The notes: generated from the letters alone by a model not told the origin. A stretch of DNA of 64,000 nt from UBA1189 sp045654565 (GCA_045654565.1 JAZONP010000219.1:4224-68223); one strand, 5' to 3'; shown: positions 27,301-35,090, counted from the stretch's first letter. Translations and numbers: made by a program.

Positions 27301-27729
27301 TTCTACACTCGTACGCCCAGCCACTACATTTCGTGGAGCTCGAGTGGACGCGCCTGCCGCTTGTGCCTTCTCTACGAGTTCAGCATAGCCCTCTAGCATA
27401 TCAAGAAGTGCAGGAGGCATCTGTCCTTCCACGAAATCACCTGTATCTGTGTATCCAAGAATCTCAGGCAAGCAATCATCGCCACTGACAATTACAAAAC
27501 CCGCGTTCTCTCCTCGGCTAATAATATAATAGGGAGCCAACGTGTCATTCACGGCCAATTCACTACTACTCCGACGAGCAGGAGCGCTTGACACCTCCAT
27601 AGAAACATCCCCCCAATAGGACGCTGCTATTTTAAGCGCACGCGAAGGCCCGATAGGATCAGCACAAACATTTCTTAAAATAATGCAAAACAACAAAGAC
27701 GATAGGACTCTCTTCATGGAATTACTCAT
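24358..27729 (-). CDS. Secreted C10 (streptopain-like) cysteine protease
   Basis: An exported protease of about 1123 residues. The start at 27729 (MSNSMKRVLSSLLFCIILRNVCA) is preferred: it gives a signal peptide and lies about 16 nt below a promoter -7 box. After a Spi-type propeptide (ALKIAASYW ... YYIISRGENAGFVIVSGDD) comes the C10 domain: catalytic Cys174 in TGCTCTAAVMVLHHY, His316 in GGHAIILDGY, then FHFNFGWGGQGDGYY. A second cysteine two residues after the nucleophile replaces the usual alanine. Downstream are Ig-like beta domains, a galactose-binding-like module (NPSFELKTKEGW) and a C-terminal tail (VIHDLFGRRIG ... GNIYIVNGHKVVCKEE) resembling a type IX sorting domain. It is likely surface-attached or secreted and degrades host or dietary protein. 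Confidence 0.9.
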   Translation of the reverse strand: MSNSMKRVLSSLLFCIILRNVCADPIGPSRALKIAASYWGDVSMEVSSAPARRSSSELAVNDTLAPYYIISRGENAGFVIVSGDDCLPEILGYTDTGDFVEGQMPPALLDMLEGYAELVEKAQAAGASTRAPRNVVAGRTSVEPIVKAHWHQSSPYNDLAPFITNTTNRALTGCTCTAAVMVLHHYRRDLPGELLASTPTYGYGDAPVMVSYPKGTPILWDLMQYDYNGAYPEEMRNAVAVLNAAFGAGIWQTYGSSTSGQISNIVDGYNQYFNLSSVCQYKGGTSQSTWENLVYGNLIKGQPMVYAGVHPSNGGHAIILDGYNANNGLFHFNFGWGGQGDGYYTLDDETGVNGFSGQQGMVYNIAPKKPNVSAKIHAAPQAYRRMETTIRVSATNHGTLDYAGFNLYWSTSNRVPSSSTSISESNSSLSLASDESGEFTVTFKPAAERTYYIYLTDKNCNVLDKAEIAVLPVNPDLTLKSFDITAGDVVESHESGTYRLLYNDKLQAFAEIENSAEATPIQTTLRMELMKYNEGTNAMETVKTITIPTQKYEPGSVTRVTADITDLEVGGRYALCIKNKLTNVTDGDALNMGSTDSILYFKVCPPTLECMSVDGTVMTLSGAWDALLFSTLAVNPEITVYDLTQVSDVSGQPIAVNPNALFLVNKEMDGYNIVCDGMCEDLRLQPNFNFAPIDEFVARRATFTPKWDISQGWKPFALPFTAVRPLGYLCQRVKSISSSAIAEQEFVDTLYACTPYMVMTCDNSPITANDVVVSSNGVSEIDTIPSFQAVVSTSYADENTLVYGYDEKESSQYFTRAEAGAKIAPFTAIIKSTSKRVRSHRTTSAQNKSYMALALAIDEANHTYDALHSQIEDEWNAVLLDSMRYAYDVFSTMPEETDEMQDYASRLVDLLNTYRLKLAHVAEPICYNSLLVNPSFELKTKEGWTAGSNTQLVYSGNLNNFGVGMDGSCLLYGDAGDSDISQTVSGLSPGYYRLTAMAGAGVDDAVSLFAGERTLDIKAHPRGKYYLTEYVIDSIKVEDDFLPIGVKGGESWYKVDDFNLYYLGRLDDNNIDSDVEQPLLQQASPLRAEVIHDLFGRRIGSAEEMIPGNIYIVNGHKVVCKEE

Positions 27730-27751
27730 AACGTATATTTTAAAAGGTCTA

Positions 27752-27759
27752 CAAATGTA
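27752..27759 (-). promoter_or_regulatory. -7 element of the C10 protease promoter
   Basis: TACATTTG on the minus strand fits TAnnTTTG and would start transcription near 27745, about 16 nt above the chosen start codon. No convincing -33 element was found. Confidence 0.45.
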
Positions 27760-27776
27760 CATCTTTTTTTGCATCG

Positions 27777-27809
27777 TTTGGGTATACTCATCTATTTTTG
27801 TTATTTTTG
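27777..27809 (+). promoter_or_regulatory. Promoter of the methyltransferase/PduO genes
   Basis: TTTG (27777-27780), 21 bp, TATTTTTG (27802-27809) is a near-perfect Bacteroidetes promoter. The predicted start near 27816 supports the ATG at 27833 over upstream in-frame codons. Confidence 0.7.
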
Positions 27810-27832
27810 CTGCCGACAAAACATCTACTACG

Positions 27833-28498
27833 ATGAACAAGTGGATAAGAAGGAAACGTAATTCGTGGGGTTATGGAGTACAAAGCCCCAGCGACTTTTA
27901 CTTCGTACAGCATGTGTTGCGCGAGAAATCACCATACTATGGCTATTCCGAGATTGAGGAACTAAAAGAGAAACACAGTGCCCATCTACCATTGTACTCG
28001 GAAGGAATTAATAAATTACTGTTTCGATTAGCCAATTATACACAAGCCAAATCAATAATCGAAGTCGGAGCAGGACTTTCCACTTATGCTATGACCTTGG
28101 GGCGTCCTTCCGCTCGATGCATCGCCATCACTTCATCAGAGCCATGCAAAAGAGCCATGCAGTCACTGCTCAATGAACATCCACAAGTAGAGATAAAAGA
28201 AGGCGATGAAATGGATATTTTCTGTAACCTAATCCAAGAATTAGGCACAATAGGTTTACTCCATGTAGCCCACACCGATCACTACCGAGAAGTGATCGAT
28301 GCCGCCCTACCCCATGTCACCGACCAGTCACTTATTGTTATCGAAGATATCTGCAGCAGCAAGGAGAAGTACGACTGGTGGGAAGAACTGCAAAAAAGTT
28401 CACAGACGGGCATCACCTATGACCTTGGCAACATCGGGCTACTTTTTTTTAATAGCTCGCGTCACAAAAACAATTACTGGATAAATATCAGGAAATAA
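27833..28498 (+). CDS. Class I SAM-dependent methyltransferase-like protein
   Basis: A 221-residue cytoplasmic protein. After the Bacteroidetes-typical opening WGYGVQSPSDFYFVQHVL comes a Rossmann core with SIIEVGAGLSTYAMTLG (glycine-rich SAM loop) and LIVIEDICSSKEKYDWWEEL near the end. This suggests an AdoMet-dependent methyltransferase of the same type found beside cobalamin or polysaccharide genes. The substrate is unknown. The start at 27833 follows a promoter 24 bp above. The PduO-type gene begins 7 bp after its stop, so the two form one operon. Confidence 0.75.
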   Translation: MNKWIRRKRNSWGYGVQSPSDFYFVQHVLREKSPYYGYSEIEELKEKHSAHLPLYSEGINKLLFRLANYTQAKSIIEVGAGLSTYAMTLGRPSARCIAITSSEPCKRAMQSLLNEHPQVEIKEGDEMDIFCNLIQELGTIGLLHVAHTDHYREVIDAALPHVTDQSLIVIEDICSSKEKYDWWEELQKSSQTGITYDLGNIGLLFFNSSRHKNNYWINIRK

Positions 28499-28505
28499 AT
28501 CGAAC

Positions 28506-29072
28506 ATGAAAAAGAGTCACCTATATACGCGTGGTGGAGATAGCGGCACCACATCACTTATCGGAGGCAGTCGGGTAAGGAAGAGTTGCCTACAACTTGA
28601 CGCATATGGAACTATAGACGAACTCAGCTCCCACATCGGCCTACTGGAAGCGATGATAGAACCCCATCCCGAAGTAGATACCCACCTACTACAATGGATA
28701 CAATCGCGTCTATTTGATGTAGGCACCTACCTCGCTATGCCCTATACCGAAAAAGAGAAGCCATCTTGCGCCATTACCATTACCCACATAGAGCAATTGG
28801 AAAAGCTGATTGACACTCTCGATGCTCAGCTTCCCTCCTTATCATCCTTTATCCTACCTGGAGGTTGTATGCCGGCAGCACAGAGCCACATATGCCGTAC
28901 AGTATGTCGCCGTGCCGAACGTCTCATAGCCGCACTCGCCGAGGAAGTTCACATCAATCCTGTTTTACTATCGTTTGTCAACAGATTATCAGACTTTCTC
29001 TTCGTCTATGCACGCTTCTTAAACAAAATAAAAGGAGTAGACGAAATTTCTTGGAAGAAAGATTGCGATTGA
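28506..29072 (+). CDS. PduO-type cob(I)alamin adenosyltransferase
   Basis: A 188-residue enzyme that transfers adenosyl from ATP to cob(I)alamin, giving coenzyme B12. The ATP-binding start YTRGGDSGTTSLIGGSRV, the LDAYGTIDELSSHIG helix and the C-terminal CRRAERLIAAL and VNRLSDFLFVYARFLN blocks match the PduO family throughout. Length is normal. It is probably co-transcribed with the methyltransferase-like gene. No other cobalamin gene is in the window; it would serve B12-dependent enzymes encoded elsewhere. Confidence 0.9.
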   Translation: MKKSHLYTRGGDSGTTSLIGGSRVRKSCLQLDAYGTIDELSSHIGLLEAMIEPHPEVDTHLLQWIQSRLFDVGTYLAMPYTEKEKPSCAITITHIEQLEKLIDTLDAQLPSLSSFILPGGCMPAAQSHICRTVCRRAERLIAALAEEVHINPVLLSFVNRLSDFLFVYARFLNKIKGVDEISWKKDCD

Positions 29073-29092
29073 GGAAAAAAGTTATACTTTTG
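29062..29092 (+). promoter_or_regulatory. Promoter of the DUF2795 gene
   Basis: ATTG (29062-29065), 19 bp, TACTTTTG (29085-29092) fits the consensus. It lies across and just after the PduO stop codon and gives a leader of about 45 nt. Confidence 0.6.
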
Positions 29093-29143
29093 CAGCCTTA
29101 TTTACAGAAAGGTTTAATTAAACAAAAAAACAAAAGATAGAAT

Positions 29144-29365
29144 ATGTACTGGACACTTGAACTCGCATCTAAATTAGAGGATGCACCTTGGCCCGCAACC
29201 AAAGAAGAGCTCCTTGACTATGCCATGCGCTCGGGAGCTCCTATGGAAGTAATCGAAAACCTACAAGAGATGGAAGACGAGGGAGAGATTTACGAAAGCA
29301 TCGAGGATCTCTGGCCCGACTATCCCAGCAAAGAGGACTTCTTCTTTGACGAGGAGGAGTATTAA
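29144..29365 (+). CDS. DUF2795 small acidic protein
   Basis: A 73-residue cytoplasmic protein, MYWTLELASKLEDAPWPATK then ELLDYAMRSGAPMEVIENLQ, ending in a strongly acidic tail (EDFFFDEEEY). It matches the DUF2795 family found throughout Bacteroidetes, usually as a lone short gene; no function is known. It has its own promoter and terminator. The final 30 bp of the gene and about 170 bp downstream occur again at 30810-31018. Confidence 0.85.
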   Translation: MYWTLELASKLEDAPWPATKEELLDYAMRSGAPMEVIENLQEMEDEGEIYESIEDLWPDYPSKEDFFFDEEEY

Positions 29366-29535
29366 TGGGTTGAAAAAGGTTTAACACCTAAGAATCAACG
29401 ATTTACATTGACCGATTGGGCGATCCAGTCGGTCATTTTTATGTCAAAAACTACCCGAAAATGAGCGAAAACTGCCCAAATACTTCCCTGAAACTATTAC
29501 CAAATCCTCCTAAAAATAAGAATTGTAAGTGAGGG
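29335..29535 (+). repeat. Direct repeat copy 1 (DUF2795 3' end plus downstream)
   Basis: From the last codons of DUF2795 through its terminator to about 29535, the sequence is nearly identical to 30810-31018, with a few substitutions and small indels. This copy has the intact coding end and the well-paired terminator. Confidence 0.9.
29410..29440 (+). terminator. Terminator of the DUF2795 gene
   Basis: GACCGATTGG (29410-29419) pairs with CCAGTCGGTC (29425-29434) with one G-U pair, followed by ATTTTT. In the second copy of the repeat (about 30884-30912) the left arm has mutated and the stem is broken. Confidence 0.75.
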
Positions 29536-29663
29536 ATGGCACACTGCCCAAACACTGCCCTGACGCTCTACAAGGCACTTTTTGCCCAAATTGAGCGAAC
29601 TGCCCAAAACGCCCGTTTTAGTCAGTGTTCTATGCATCCCCGCGATGGTGGCAATTAGCACAT

Positions 29664-30491
29664 TTATAAAGCTCTTTCTTCATCACAATCGCCATCAAAG
29701 TCTGAAGGCCAAGTAATTTGAACATCATATGCATCGGCGAAACTGATATCATAACTAGAGTTGGGGTCAAAACTGGCAGGCTCTTCAAACAGACCATCGC
29801 CGCCTATTTGCGGCTCTTTCTCTTCGGATATGGCACAAGCAAATTTTACAAATTCCCTTGCAATATCCGCATTCATCTCATTCTCAATAACATCAGAAGC
29901 ATCTCTTGCGCTAAAGACCTCATAAAGAGGCAGTGATTCTGAAGCTACTCGTTCTACTACCGATAACAATTTGTCTAAAAACTCTTCACTAACAATACTT
30001 GTATCACGAAGTTCTTTGCCATCATCACTTGTGTCAATAAGTCCTTTACCATCGGTTGAAACATAAAAATTATAAAGGACATCTTTTATTCTCAACTTAT
30101 CCGATGACCAGGAATTGCCCATATCAATTCTCTTTTCAAGAAAAATCTCATCATTGATACAGCATTGGATATTGTACTCACCACAAATAATGCAATCATC
30201 CTCATATGTTTGCCAGTCACCCTCCTCCCCATCGTAAAGGCAATGGGCAAACTTTATCATCGTCGTAAGATACCCCCAACCTCTCCTTGTATTAAAGATT
30301 TCAAGTATCTCCTCACTTGTCATCTCTTTTTCCAAGAACTCATCAGAACAACGGAAAAATGCTTTTAGATGTTCCCAAACCTCCTCTATATTATCATACT
30401 CACCGAACTTCCATACCGTTTCACCTTCACCGGCATCAATGACTGACATGGTTTGACCTAATGCCTTTAAACATAATTTCTGTGCTCTCAT
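29664..30491 (-). CDS. Unrecognised acidic protein between direct repeats
   Basis: A 275-residue protein with no signal peptide or membrane segment and no family I recognise. It is rich in Glu and Asp, with an acidic C-terminus (SFADAYDVQITWPSDFDGDCDEERAL region). The first half contains WKFGEYDNIEEVWEHLKAFF and TRRGWGYLTTMIKFAHCLYDG; several cysteines sit around CIICGEYNIQCC. It is a lone gene on the minus strand, enclosed by a 200-bp direct repeat, which suggests it arrived as a small cassette. An immunity or antirestriction-type role is conceivable for such an acidic orphan, but nothing in the sequence shows it. Confidence 0.65.
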   Translation of the reverse strand: MRAQKLCLKALGQTMSVIDAGEGETVWKFGEYDNIEEVWEHLKAFFRCSDEFLEKEMTSEEILEIFNTRRGWGYLTTMIKFAHCLYDGEEGDWQTYEDDCIICGEYNIQCCINDEIFLEKRIDMGNSWSSDKLRIKDVLYNFYVSTDGKGLIDTSDDGKELRDTSIVSEEFLDKLLSVVERVASESLPLYEVFSARDASDVIENEMNADIAREFVKFACAISEEKEPQIGGDGLFEEPASFDPNSSYDISFADAYDVQITWPSDFDGDCDEERAL

Positions 30492-30809
30492 ATTCTTTAT
30501 TTATGTATAGTATTCTTCATCAAACAAAGTACAAAGTTAAAGAATAATACCTTATCTGCAACTATTCCATAATTTTTCTTCGTCTATGTGCTGTTTATAA
30601 AATTACTGAAATATTCAACACATAGGATGTTATTGAAAATGTTGCGGGTAACATAAAAAACGAATCCTCTTATACCGCCTTAACGCAAACCTATAAAACA
30701 CGCAAAGATAAAAGATTCAGCATTGCCCAATATACCAGATACTGCCCAAGCACTGCCCCAACGGAATAGTCAGTTATATGCAGTTGCCTATCAGGGAATA
30801 AAGATGCTC
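30492..30809. other. AT-rich gene-free stretch with GCCC-type short repeats
   Basis: No gene or RNA was identified. Near 30722-30765 the motif TGCCCAA recurs (CATTGCCCAATAT, ATACTGCCCAAGCACTGCCCC), echoing several copies at 29471-29612 on the far side of the orphan gene. Confidence 0.5.
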
Positions 30810-31018
30810 AGGACTTCTTTGACGAGGAGGTTCATTAATGGACTAAAAAAGGTTTAACACCTAAGAATCAACGATTTACATTGACCAATTAGGCGATCCA
30901 GTCGGTCATTTTTATGTCAAAAACTACCCGAAAATAGCCCGAAAATGAGGCGAGACTACCCGAATACTGCCCTGAAGCTATTACCAAATCCTCCTAAAAA
31001 GGAGTAATAAGTGAGGAA
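30810..31018 (+). repeat. Direct repeat copy 2 (decayed)
   Basis: Begins with a remnant of the DUF2795 end (readable as QDFFDEEVH then stop) and continues through the same downstream sequence as 29335-29535. There is no upstream part of the gene. The terminator stem is damaged, so this is the degenerating copy. Confidence 0.88.
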
Positions 31019-31042
31019 GGTGAGACTATCAAACTGCAGTCA

Positions 31043-32419
31043 TCACCTCACCTTGTATTCCAAACACGTATAATAGCTGTCGTTGGCTTTGCGCTGCACG
31101 GACACCCTCAATTTGCCTGGCTTGGGAGTGACTATGATCTCAAGCACATTGCCAGAAGGTGACTTAACCCATTCATAGTGCCATTCATCGTTGTTTATAA
31201 TGGCCCAATTACCGCTTACCTTTGGTTGTATCTTGAAACGATATGCCTGACCAGAACGAAGCACTCCATTAAGAGGGACATCAACAACCGTCACAACCTC
31301 CTTCTGATATAGATCGGGGAGCGACGTAACACTGCCGTTGCGAACAGCTTGCAACAAACGCCTTCCATCGAACCCCATCTCTGCAAGATAGGATTTATTG
31401 ATACATTTCAAGCGTTTTATCTCGGGCATTTCAAACGGTCGTTTCGCCTCAAGATTGCGCAAGTCGGCAGCTGTAGGCTCTGTCACCTTGTATTCTATTA
31501 TGGTGTGATATTTGTCGTCGCATGTATTATACCAGGACAACCTCAAGTCATCGTTACAGGGCACGGTATAATCCAGCGTGTAAATACCGCCTCTATACTT
31601 CCATTCTGTATCATAAACAAACTCATCACCACAGATAAGCGCGAACTTGTCGTGTAGCTTACGGACACAGAAACGATAAGTAGCTCCAGGACACAAGATG
31701 CCCACCATGGGAATCTCATCGATATGGAAATGTGCCTTGTCGTAGGTAAAATAAAACTTAGGCAGCGTTGCATCACTATTTCTGCAGTGATGGTACAGTC
31801 CTTCGGCATCTAATCCATAGAGTTCAGCAGTAGGTTTAACACAGGGCAACCTGAAAAACTCTTCATAAGAAATGGGCGACTCCAATAGCTGATAGGAAGG
31901 ATCATCAGGATAATGAGAGAAAATCATAAGATAGGGATCGACATGAAACCAGCTCATATCATTTTCTTTACGAGTAAATACTCTGCCATCTACGTTCCCT
32001 GCGCCCCAAGTAGGGTCTATGAGAACGCCTGCATGTCTCACCTTGTCGGTTTCGGCATAAACCCAAGCATGCCTACCGATATCGCCACTATAGTCCTTTG
32101 ATCGTCCCGATATGACATCAACCCTTATATCAAGGGCCGTGGCTATATGATAAAACAGTTCGCTGTAAGCCTGACACACCCCTCGTCTGTTGTCCCAGCA
32201 CTCATCGGCGTGGTAGATGGTGTATGACGTGTCGTAGCTGATATTGGCACATATCCAACGATAGATAGCCTTCACGCGCTCATAGTCTGTGGTACACCCC
32301 TCAGTGATGGTGTTGGCCACGTTATTCCAGTTGTATCGTGTTGGCTCGATAGTATTGGCACATAAGCTGACAGGGAACAATGCCACCCAAAGGAACAAAA
32401 TGCAGATATTCTTTTTCAT
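31043..32419 (-). CDS. Secreted transglutaminase-like protein
   Basis: A 458-residue exported protein (signal peptide ending SLCAN). Residues about 40-180 form a transglutaminase/protease-like fold with a complete Cys-His-Asp triad: RGVCQAYSELF, IGRHAWVYAE and VLIDPTWG. KAIYRWICANISYD precedes it, as in the TgpA/CYK3-like families. The C-terminal half holds two similar beta domains (PFEMPEIK ... and the FALICGDEFVYDTEWKYRG / WAIINNDEWHYEWVK pair). Most such bacterial proteins act as peptidases or amidases rather than cross-linkers; the substrate is unknown. It is a single gene, with a candidate -7 box (TAATTTTG) at 32456-32449. Confidence 0.85.
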   Translation of the reverse strand: MKKNICILFLWVALFPVSLCANTIEPTRYNWNNVANTITEGCTTDYERVKAIYRWICANISYDTSYTIYHADECWDNRRGVCQAYSELFYHIATALDIRVDVISGRSKDYSGDIGRHAWVYAETDKVRHAGVLIDPTWGAGNVDGRVFTRKENDMSWFHVDPYLMIFSHYPDDPSYQLLESPISYEEFFRLPCVKPTAELYGLDAEGLYHHCRNSDATLPKFYFTYDKAHFHIDEIPMVGILCPGATYRFCVRKLHDKFALICGDEFVYDTEWKYRGGIYTLDYTVPCNDDLRLSWYNTCDDKYHTIIEYKVTEPTAADLRNLEAKRPFEMPEIKRLKCINKSYLAEMGFDGRRLLQAVRNGSVTSLPDLYQKEVVTVVDVPLNGVLRSGQAYRFKIQPKVSGNWAIINNDEWHYEWVKSPSGNVLEIIVTPKPGKLRVSVQRKANDSYYTCLEYKVR

Positions 32420-32448
32420 TATGCTAGTATAAATCTAAATTCAAGATA

Positions 32449-32456
32449 CAAAATTA
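32449..32456 (-). promoter_or_regulatory. -7 element of the transglutaminase-like gene
   Basis: TAATTTTG on the minus strand fits TAnnTTTG, about 30 bp above the start codon. The upstream element is not clear. Confidence 0.4.
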
Positions 32457-32548
32457 CAAAAAAGATTGACACTCAATTACCTGAACGCATAAATATAGCT
32501 ATGCTTTCCCCATTAGGAAATCGGCTAATAAATATTCATCATTTCAGC

Positions 32549-32582
32549 AATGACAATTGGGAAACGTTTCCCAATTGTCATT
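32549..32582. repeat. Perfect 34-bp palindrome
   Basis: AATGACAATTGGGAAAC (32549-32565) is followed directly by its exact complement (32566-32582), then TTTT on the plus strand. It lies just beyond the 3' end of the susD remnant. As a terminator for that remnant it lacks a T-run on the right strand. Its purpose is unclear. Confidence 0.8.
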
Positions 32583-32601
32583 TTAAGTACTTTTAGATCT
32601 G

Positions 32602-33180
32602 CTATTCATCGATGGGTTTAAGATACCAATTTTCTCTATCGCGCAATTTTTGTTGAAGGTTTATATCAGGAGTCAAAGGATTTGTACGTCGTGCGACACG
32701 TGAGGCTAAGTAGTCAGCACCCCGTCGGTAAGCAAAGCGCATAAGGTCATAATAACGAAATCCCTCGAAAGCACAGTCAAGAGCTAGTTCATCGCAGATT
32801 AAATCCTCAACATATTCGATCTTTTCGTCTGTAGATAGTTCGCGCGGTAGTGTGTAGAAGATAGTGTCCATTTCAATATTACCACATCCTCTCGCATGGA
32901 TTCCAATCTGATTCTTATTATTTCCAAAGTCATAGAATGTATGGTTTGAGAGTATTAGTTCCGAGAACTCTTTCTGATTATACATTAGCATATTTCCCCT
33001 GCTGAGTCCATACTTGAGCATACAGAACGCAGTTTCGGGATATCCAGCACAACATATAGCCTCAGCTAACCGTAGATATATATGATTGGAGCGGTAAGTA
33101 CAGATATGGGGGTACCGAGCAGGAAACTTATCAATACTTATCACATATTGACTTTCCTGTTCCTGCGGTTTGTAGATGCG
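32602..33180 (-). pseudogene. susD-like gene remnant (C-terminal part only)
   Basis: The frame encodes the C-terminal third of a SusD/RagB lipoprotein: YRSNHIYLRLAEAICCAGYP, LKYGLSRGN, then EGFRYYDLMRFAYRRGADYLASRVARR and the terminal LRDRENWYLKPIDE. The signal peptide, lipobox and N-terminal two thirds are missing. Homology stops near 33180 at an in-frame stop a few codons further up, where the coding sequence meets the oppositely oriented GH28-like fragment. GTG at 33144 could start translation, but the product would be a partial fold. It is a broken gene. Confidence 0.8.
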
Positions 33181-33708
33181 GAGACCAACTCCACTCTATG
33201 GGCAGATGTGGCGCATCCTATTTTTATAGGAATCCACGGAAATTCTGCCGTGGGTGACAGCATCGTAGGTCTCGTGTATGAGAACATCGACATCATCTGC
33301 CACAGCGAGCCACAAGTAGACTATCAGGGCTGCATGGCCATCAACTGCGGCGATAATAACTATGTCAAGAACGTCCTCTTCGACAATATCCGTATCGAAC
33401 AGATACATCAAGGAGCGCTGCTTCATGTCAAGGTAGGATACAATGCCAAGTACTGCACCGCCCCAGGATTAGGAGTCGAAAATGTCACCTTCCGTCATGT
33501 CCGCTACAATGGTGAGCAGCCCTACATGTCTGTCATCAATGGCTACAACGAAGAACGCAAAGTGAAGAATGTCACCTTCGAGGGACTCAAGATCAACGGC
33601 CGACTCATCCATGACAAGATGCCTGGCAAACCAGGTTGGTACCAGACTGCCGACTTTGTACCCATCTACGTAGGCAACCATGTCGAGGGGTTGAAGTTCA
33701 CGAAGTAA
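33181..33708 (+). pseudogene. GH28-like (polygalacturonase-type) gene remnant, C-terminal part
   Basis: From NSTLWADVAHPI onwards the frame encodes the last turns of a right-handed beta-helix: VYENIDIICHSEPQVDYQGCMAINCGDNN, VLFDNIRIEQIHQGALL, VTFRHVRYNG, VTFEGLKINGRLI and KPGWYQTADF. This is typical of the C-terminus of Bacteroides GH28-type pectinases. The catalytic DD/GHG region and everything before it is absent. An in-frame ATG at 33082 exists, but its codons are the antisense of the susD remnant. It is broken at the same junction and followed by a good terminator. Confidence 0.78.
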
Positions 33709-33749
33709 CACAAAAGATCCATATAGTAAAGAAGAGTTACAATGGATAA

Positions 33750-33779
33750 GAGAGAGAAGGCCTTCTCTCTCCTTTTTTT
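33750..33779 (+). terminator. Terminator after the GH28-like remnant
   Basis: GAGAGAGAAGG (33750-33760) and its exact complement (33761-33771) form a near loop-less stem followed by seven T. It survives from the original gene. Confidence 0.75.
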
Positions 33780-33866
33780 ATACAATAAATCCAGAAGTAG
33801 TATACAATCGTTCATCCTTATATACCGAAGAAAGATTAGGGATAAATTCTTAAATAAGTGAATCTG

Positions 33867-33898
33867 TTTGGTCATTAGGCTAGTAATATATACCTTTG
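33867..33898 (+). promoter_or_regulatory. Promoter of the LptF/G-type permease
   Basis: TTTG (33867-33870), 20 bp, TACCTTTG (33891-33898) matches the Bacteroidetes consensus exactly. Transcription would begin near 33905. Confidence 0.75.
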
Positions 33899-33974
33899 CG
33901 CCACATTAGAGAGGAGAGAGAGATTAATCATTAACGAGGACCAAGCACATTGGCACCCCCACTTTCATTGATAG

Positions 33975-35087
33975 ATGAAACAGTTACTCAGAGGCAAGTT
34001 ATTTGGGAAATTGGACAGGTACATAATCAGAAAGTTCCTGGGTCACTATTTCTTTTCCATTGCACTGATTATCTCTATAGCCGTGGTGTTCGACTATAAT
34101 GAGCATATCGACAAGTTTGTATCCAATAATGCTCCGTGGCGGGCTATCATTTTCGACTACTACCTTAACTTCATTCCCTATTTCTCCAATCTTTTCAGCC
34201 CGTTATTTGTATTCATTGCTGTAATATTCTTCACCTCCAAGCTAGCAGAGAACTCGGAAATCATCGCCATGTTTTCCACAGGCACAAGCCTACATCGTTT
34301 AATGCTACCCTATATGTTTTCGGCCCTACTCATAGCCATACTCACTTATGGATTGGGAGCGTATGTCATTCCTAAGGGGAATGTCGTGCGATTAGAATTT
34401 GAAAACACCTACAAGAAGAAAAAGAAGGTAGAGACCGCCCGCAACATTCAGATGGAGGTGGAACCCAACGTAATAGCCTATATCGAGCGTTTCGAAAGTA
34501 GTAATAACACGGCCTACCGATTTTCACTCGACCGTTTTGAGGGTAATACCATGAAGTCACACTTCACCGCGCGCACTTTGGTTTATATCGGTGACAAAGA
34601 CAACCCTTACAAGTGGAAGGCCAAGAACTGGCAACACCGCATCCTCACCGACACATTAGAGCACATCGACAATGGCCTTCAGATAGACACTATCGTGCAA
34701 ATAGAACCCTACGACCTACTCATATCAAAGAACCAGCAGGAGACACTCACATCGCCTCAGTTAAAGCGGTATATTGACAAGCAACGACGACGTGGTATTG
34801 CCAACATCAAAGAATTCGAACTTGAATACCATAAGCGCATAGCCACCTCGTTTGCAGCATTTATACTTACGCTCATCGGGCTCTCACTTTCTGCCAAAAA
34901 GGTCAAGGGCGGCATGGGTTTGAACCTCGGCATCGGCATTGCCCTGAGTTTTGGATACATCGTTTTCCAAACCATCTCATCAACTTTTGCCGTCAGCGGT
35001 AGCATGACACCCATTGCGGCGGTATGGCTACCTAATATAACGTTTCTCATTGTTGGCGTATACCTTTACTGGAAGGCGCCTAAATAA
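33975..35087 (+). CDS. LptF/LptG-family permease (YjgP/YjgQ)
   Basis: A 370-residue inner-membrane protein. LDRYIIRKFLGHYFFSIALII is the classic N-terminal amphipathic and first membrane helix. FSPLFVFIAVIFFTSKLAENSEIIAMFSTG follows with the conserved coupling-helix region that docks on the LptB ATPase. A periplasmic beta-jellyroll segment lies at about 150-260, and three C-terminal helices include GMGLNLGIGIALSFGYIVFQ. It is one half of the LptFG pair that extracts lipopolysaccharide from the inner membrane. Single-gene permeases are usual in Bacteroidetes, so F versus G cannot be told. It has its own promoter. An AATTG/AATTC repeat separates it from the helicase gene. Confidence 0.9.
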   Translation: MKQLLRGKLFGKLDRYIIRKFLGHYFFSIALIISIAVVFDYNEHIDKFVSNNAPWRAIIFDYYLNFIPYFSNLFSPLFVFIAVIFFTSKLAENSEIIAMFSTGTSLHRLMLPYMFSALLIAILTYGLGAYVIPKGNVVRLEFENTYKKKKKVETARNIQMEVEPNVIAYIERFESSNNTAYRFSLDRFEGNTMKSHFTARTLVYIGDKDNPYKWKAKNWQHRILTDTLEHIDNGLQIDTIVQIEPYDLLISKNQQETLTSPQLKRYIDKQRRRGIANIKEFELEYHKRIATSFAAFILTLIGLSLSAKKVKGGMGLNLGIGIALSFGYIVFQTISSTFAVSGSMTPIAAVWLPNITFLIVGVYLYWKAPK

Positions 35088-35090
35088 TTG

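Noticed and set aside
33082..33180. N-terminal extension of the GH28-like frame
   Set aside because: These codons are the antisense of the susD remnant; homology to GH28 starts only at about 33181.
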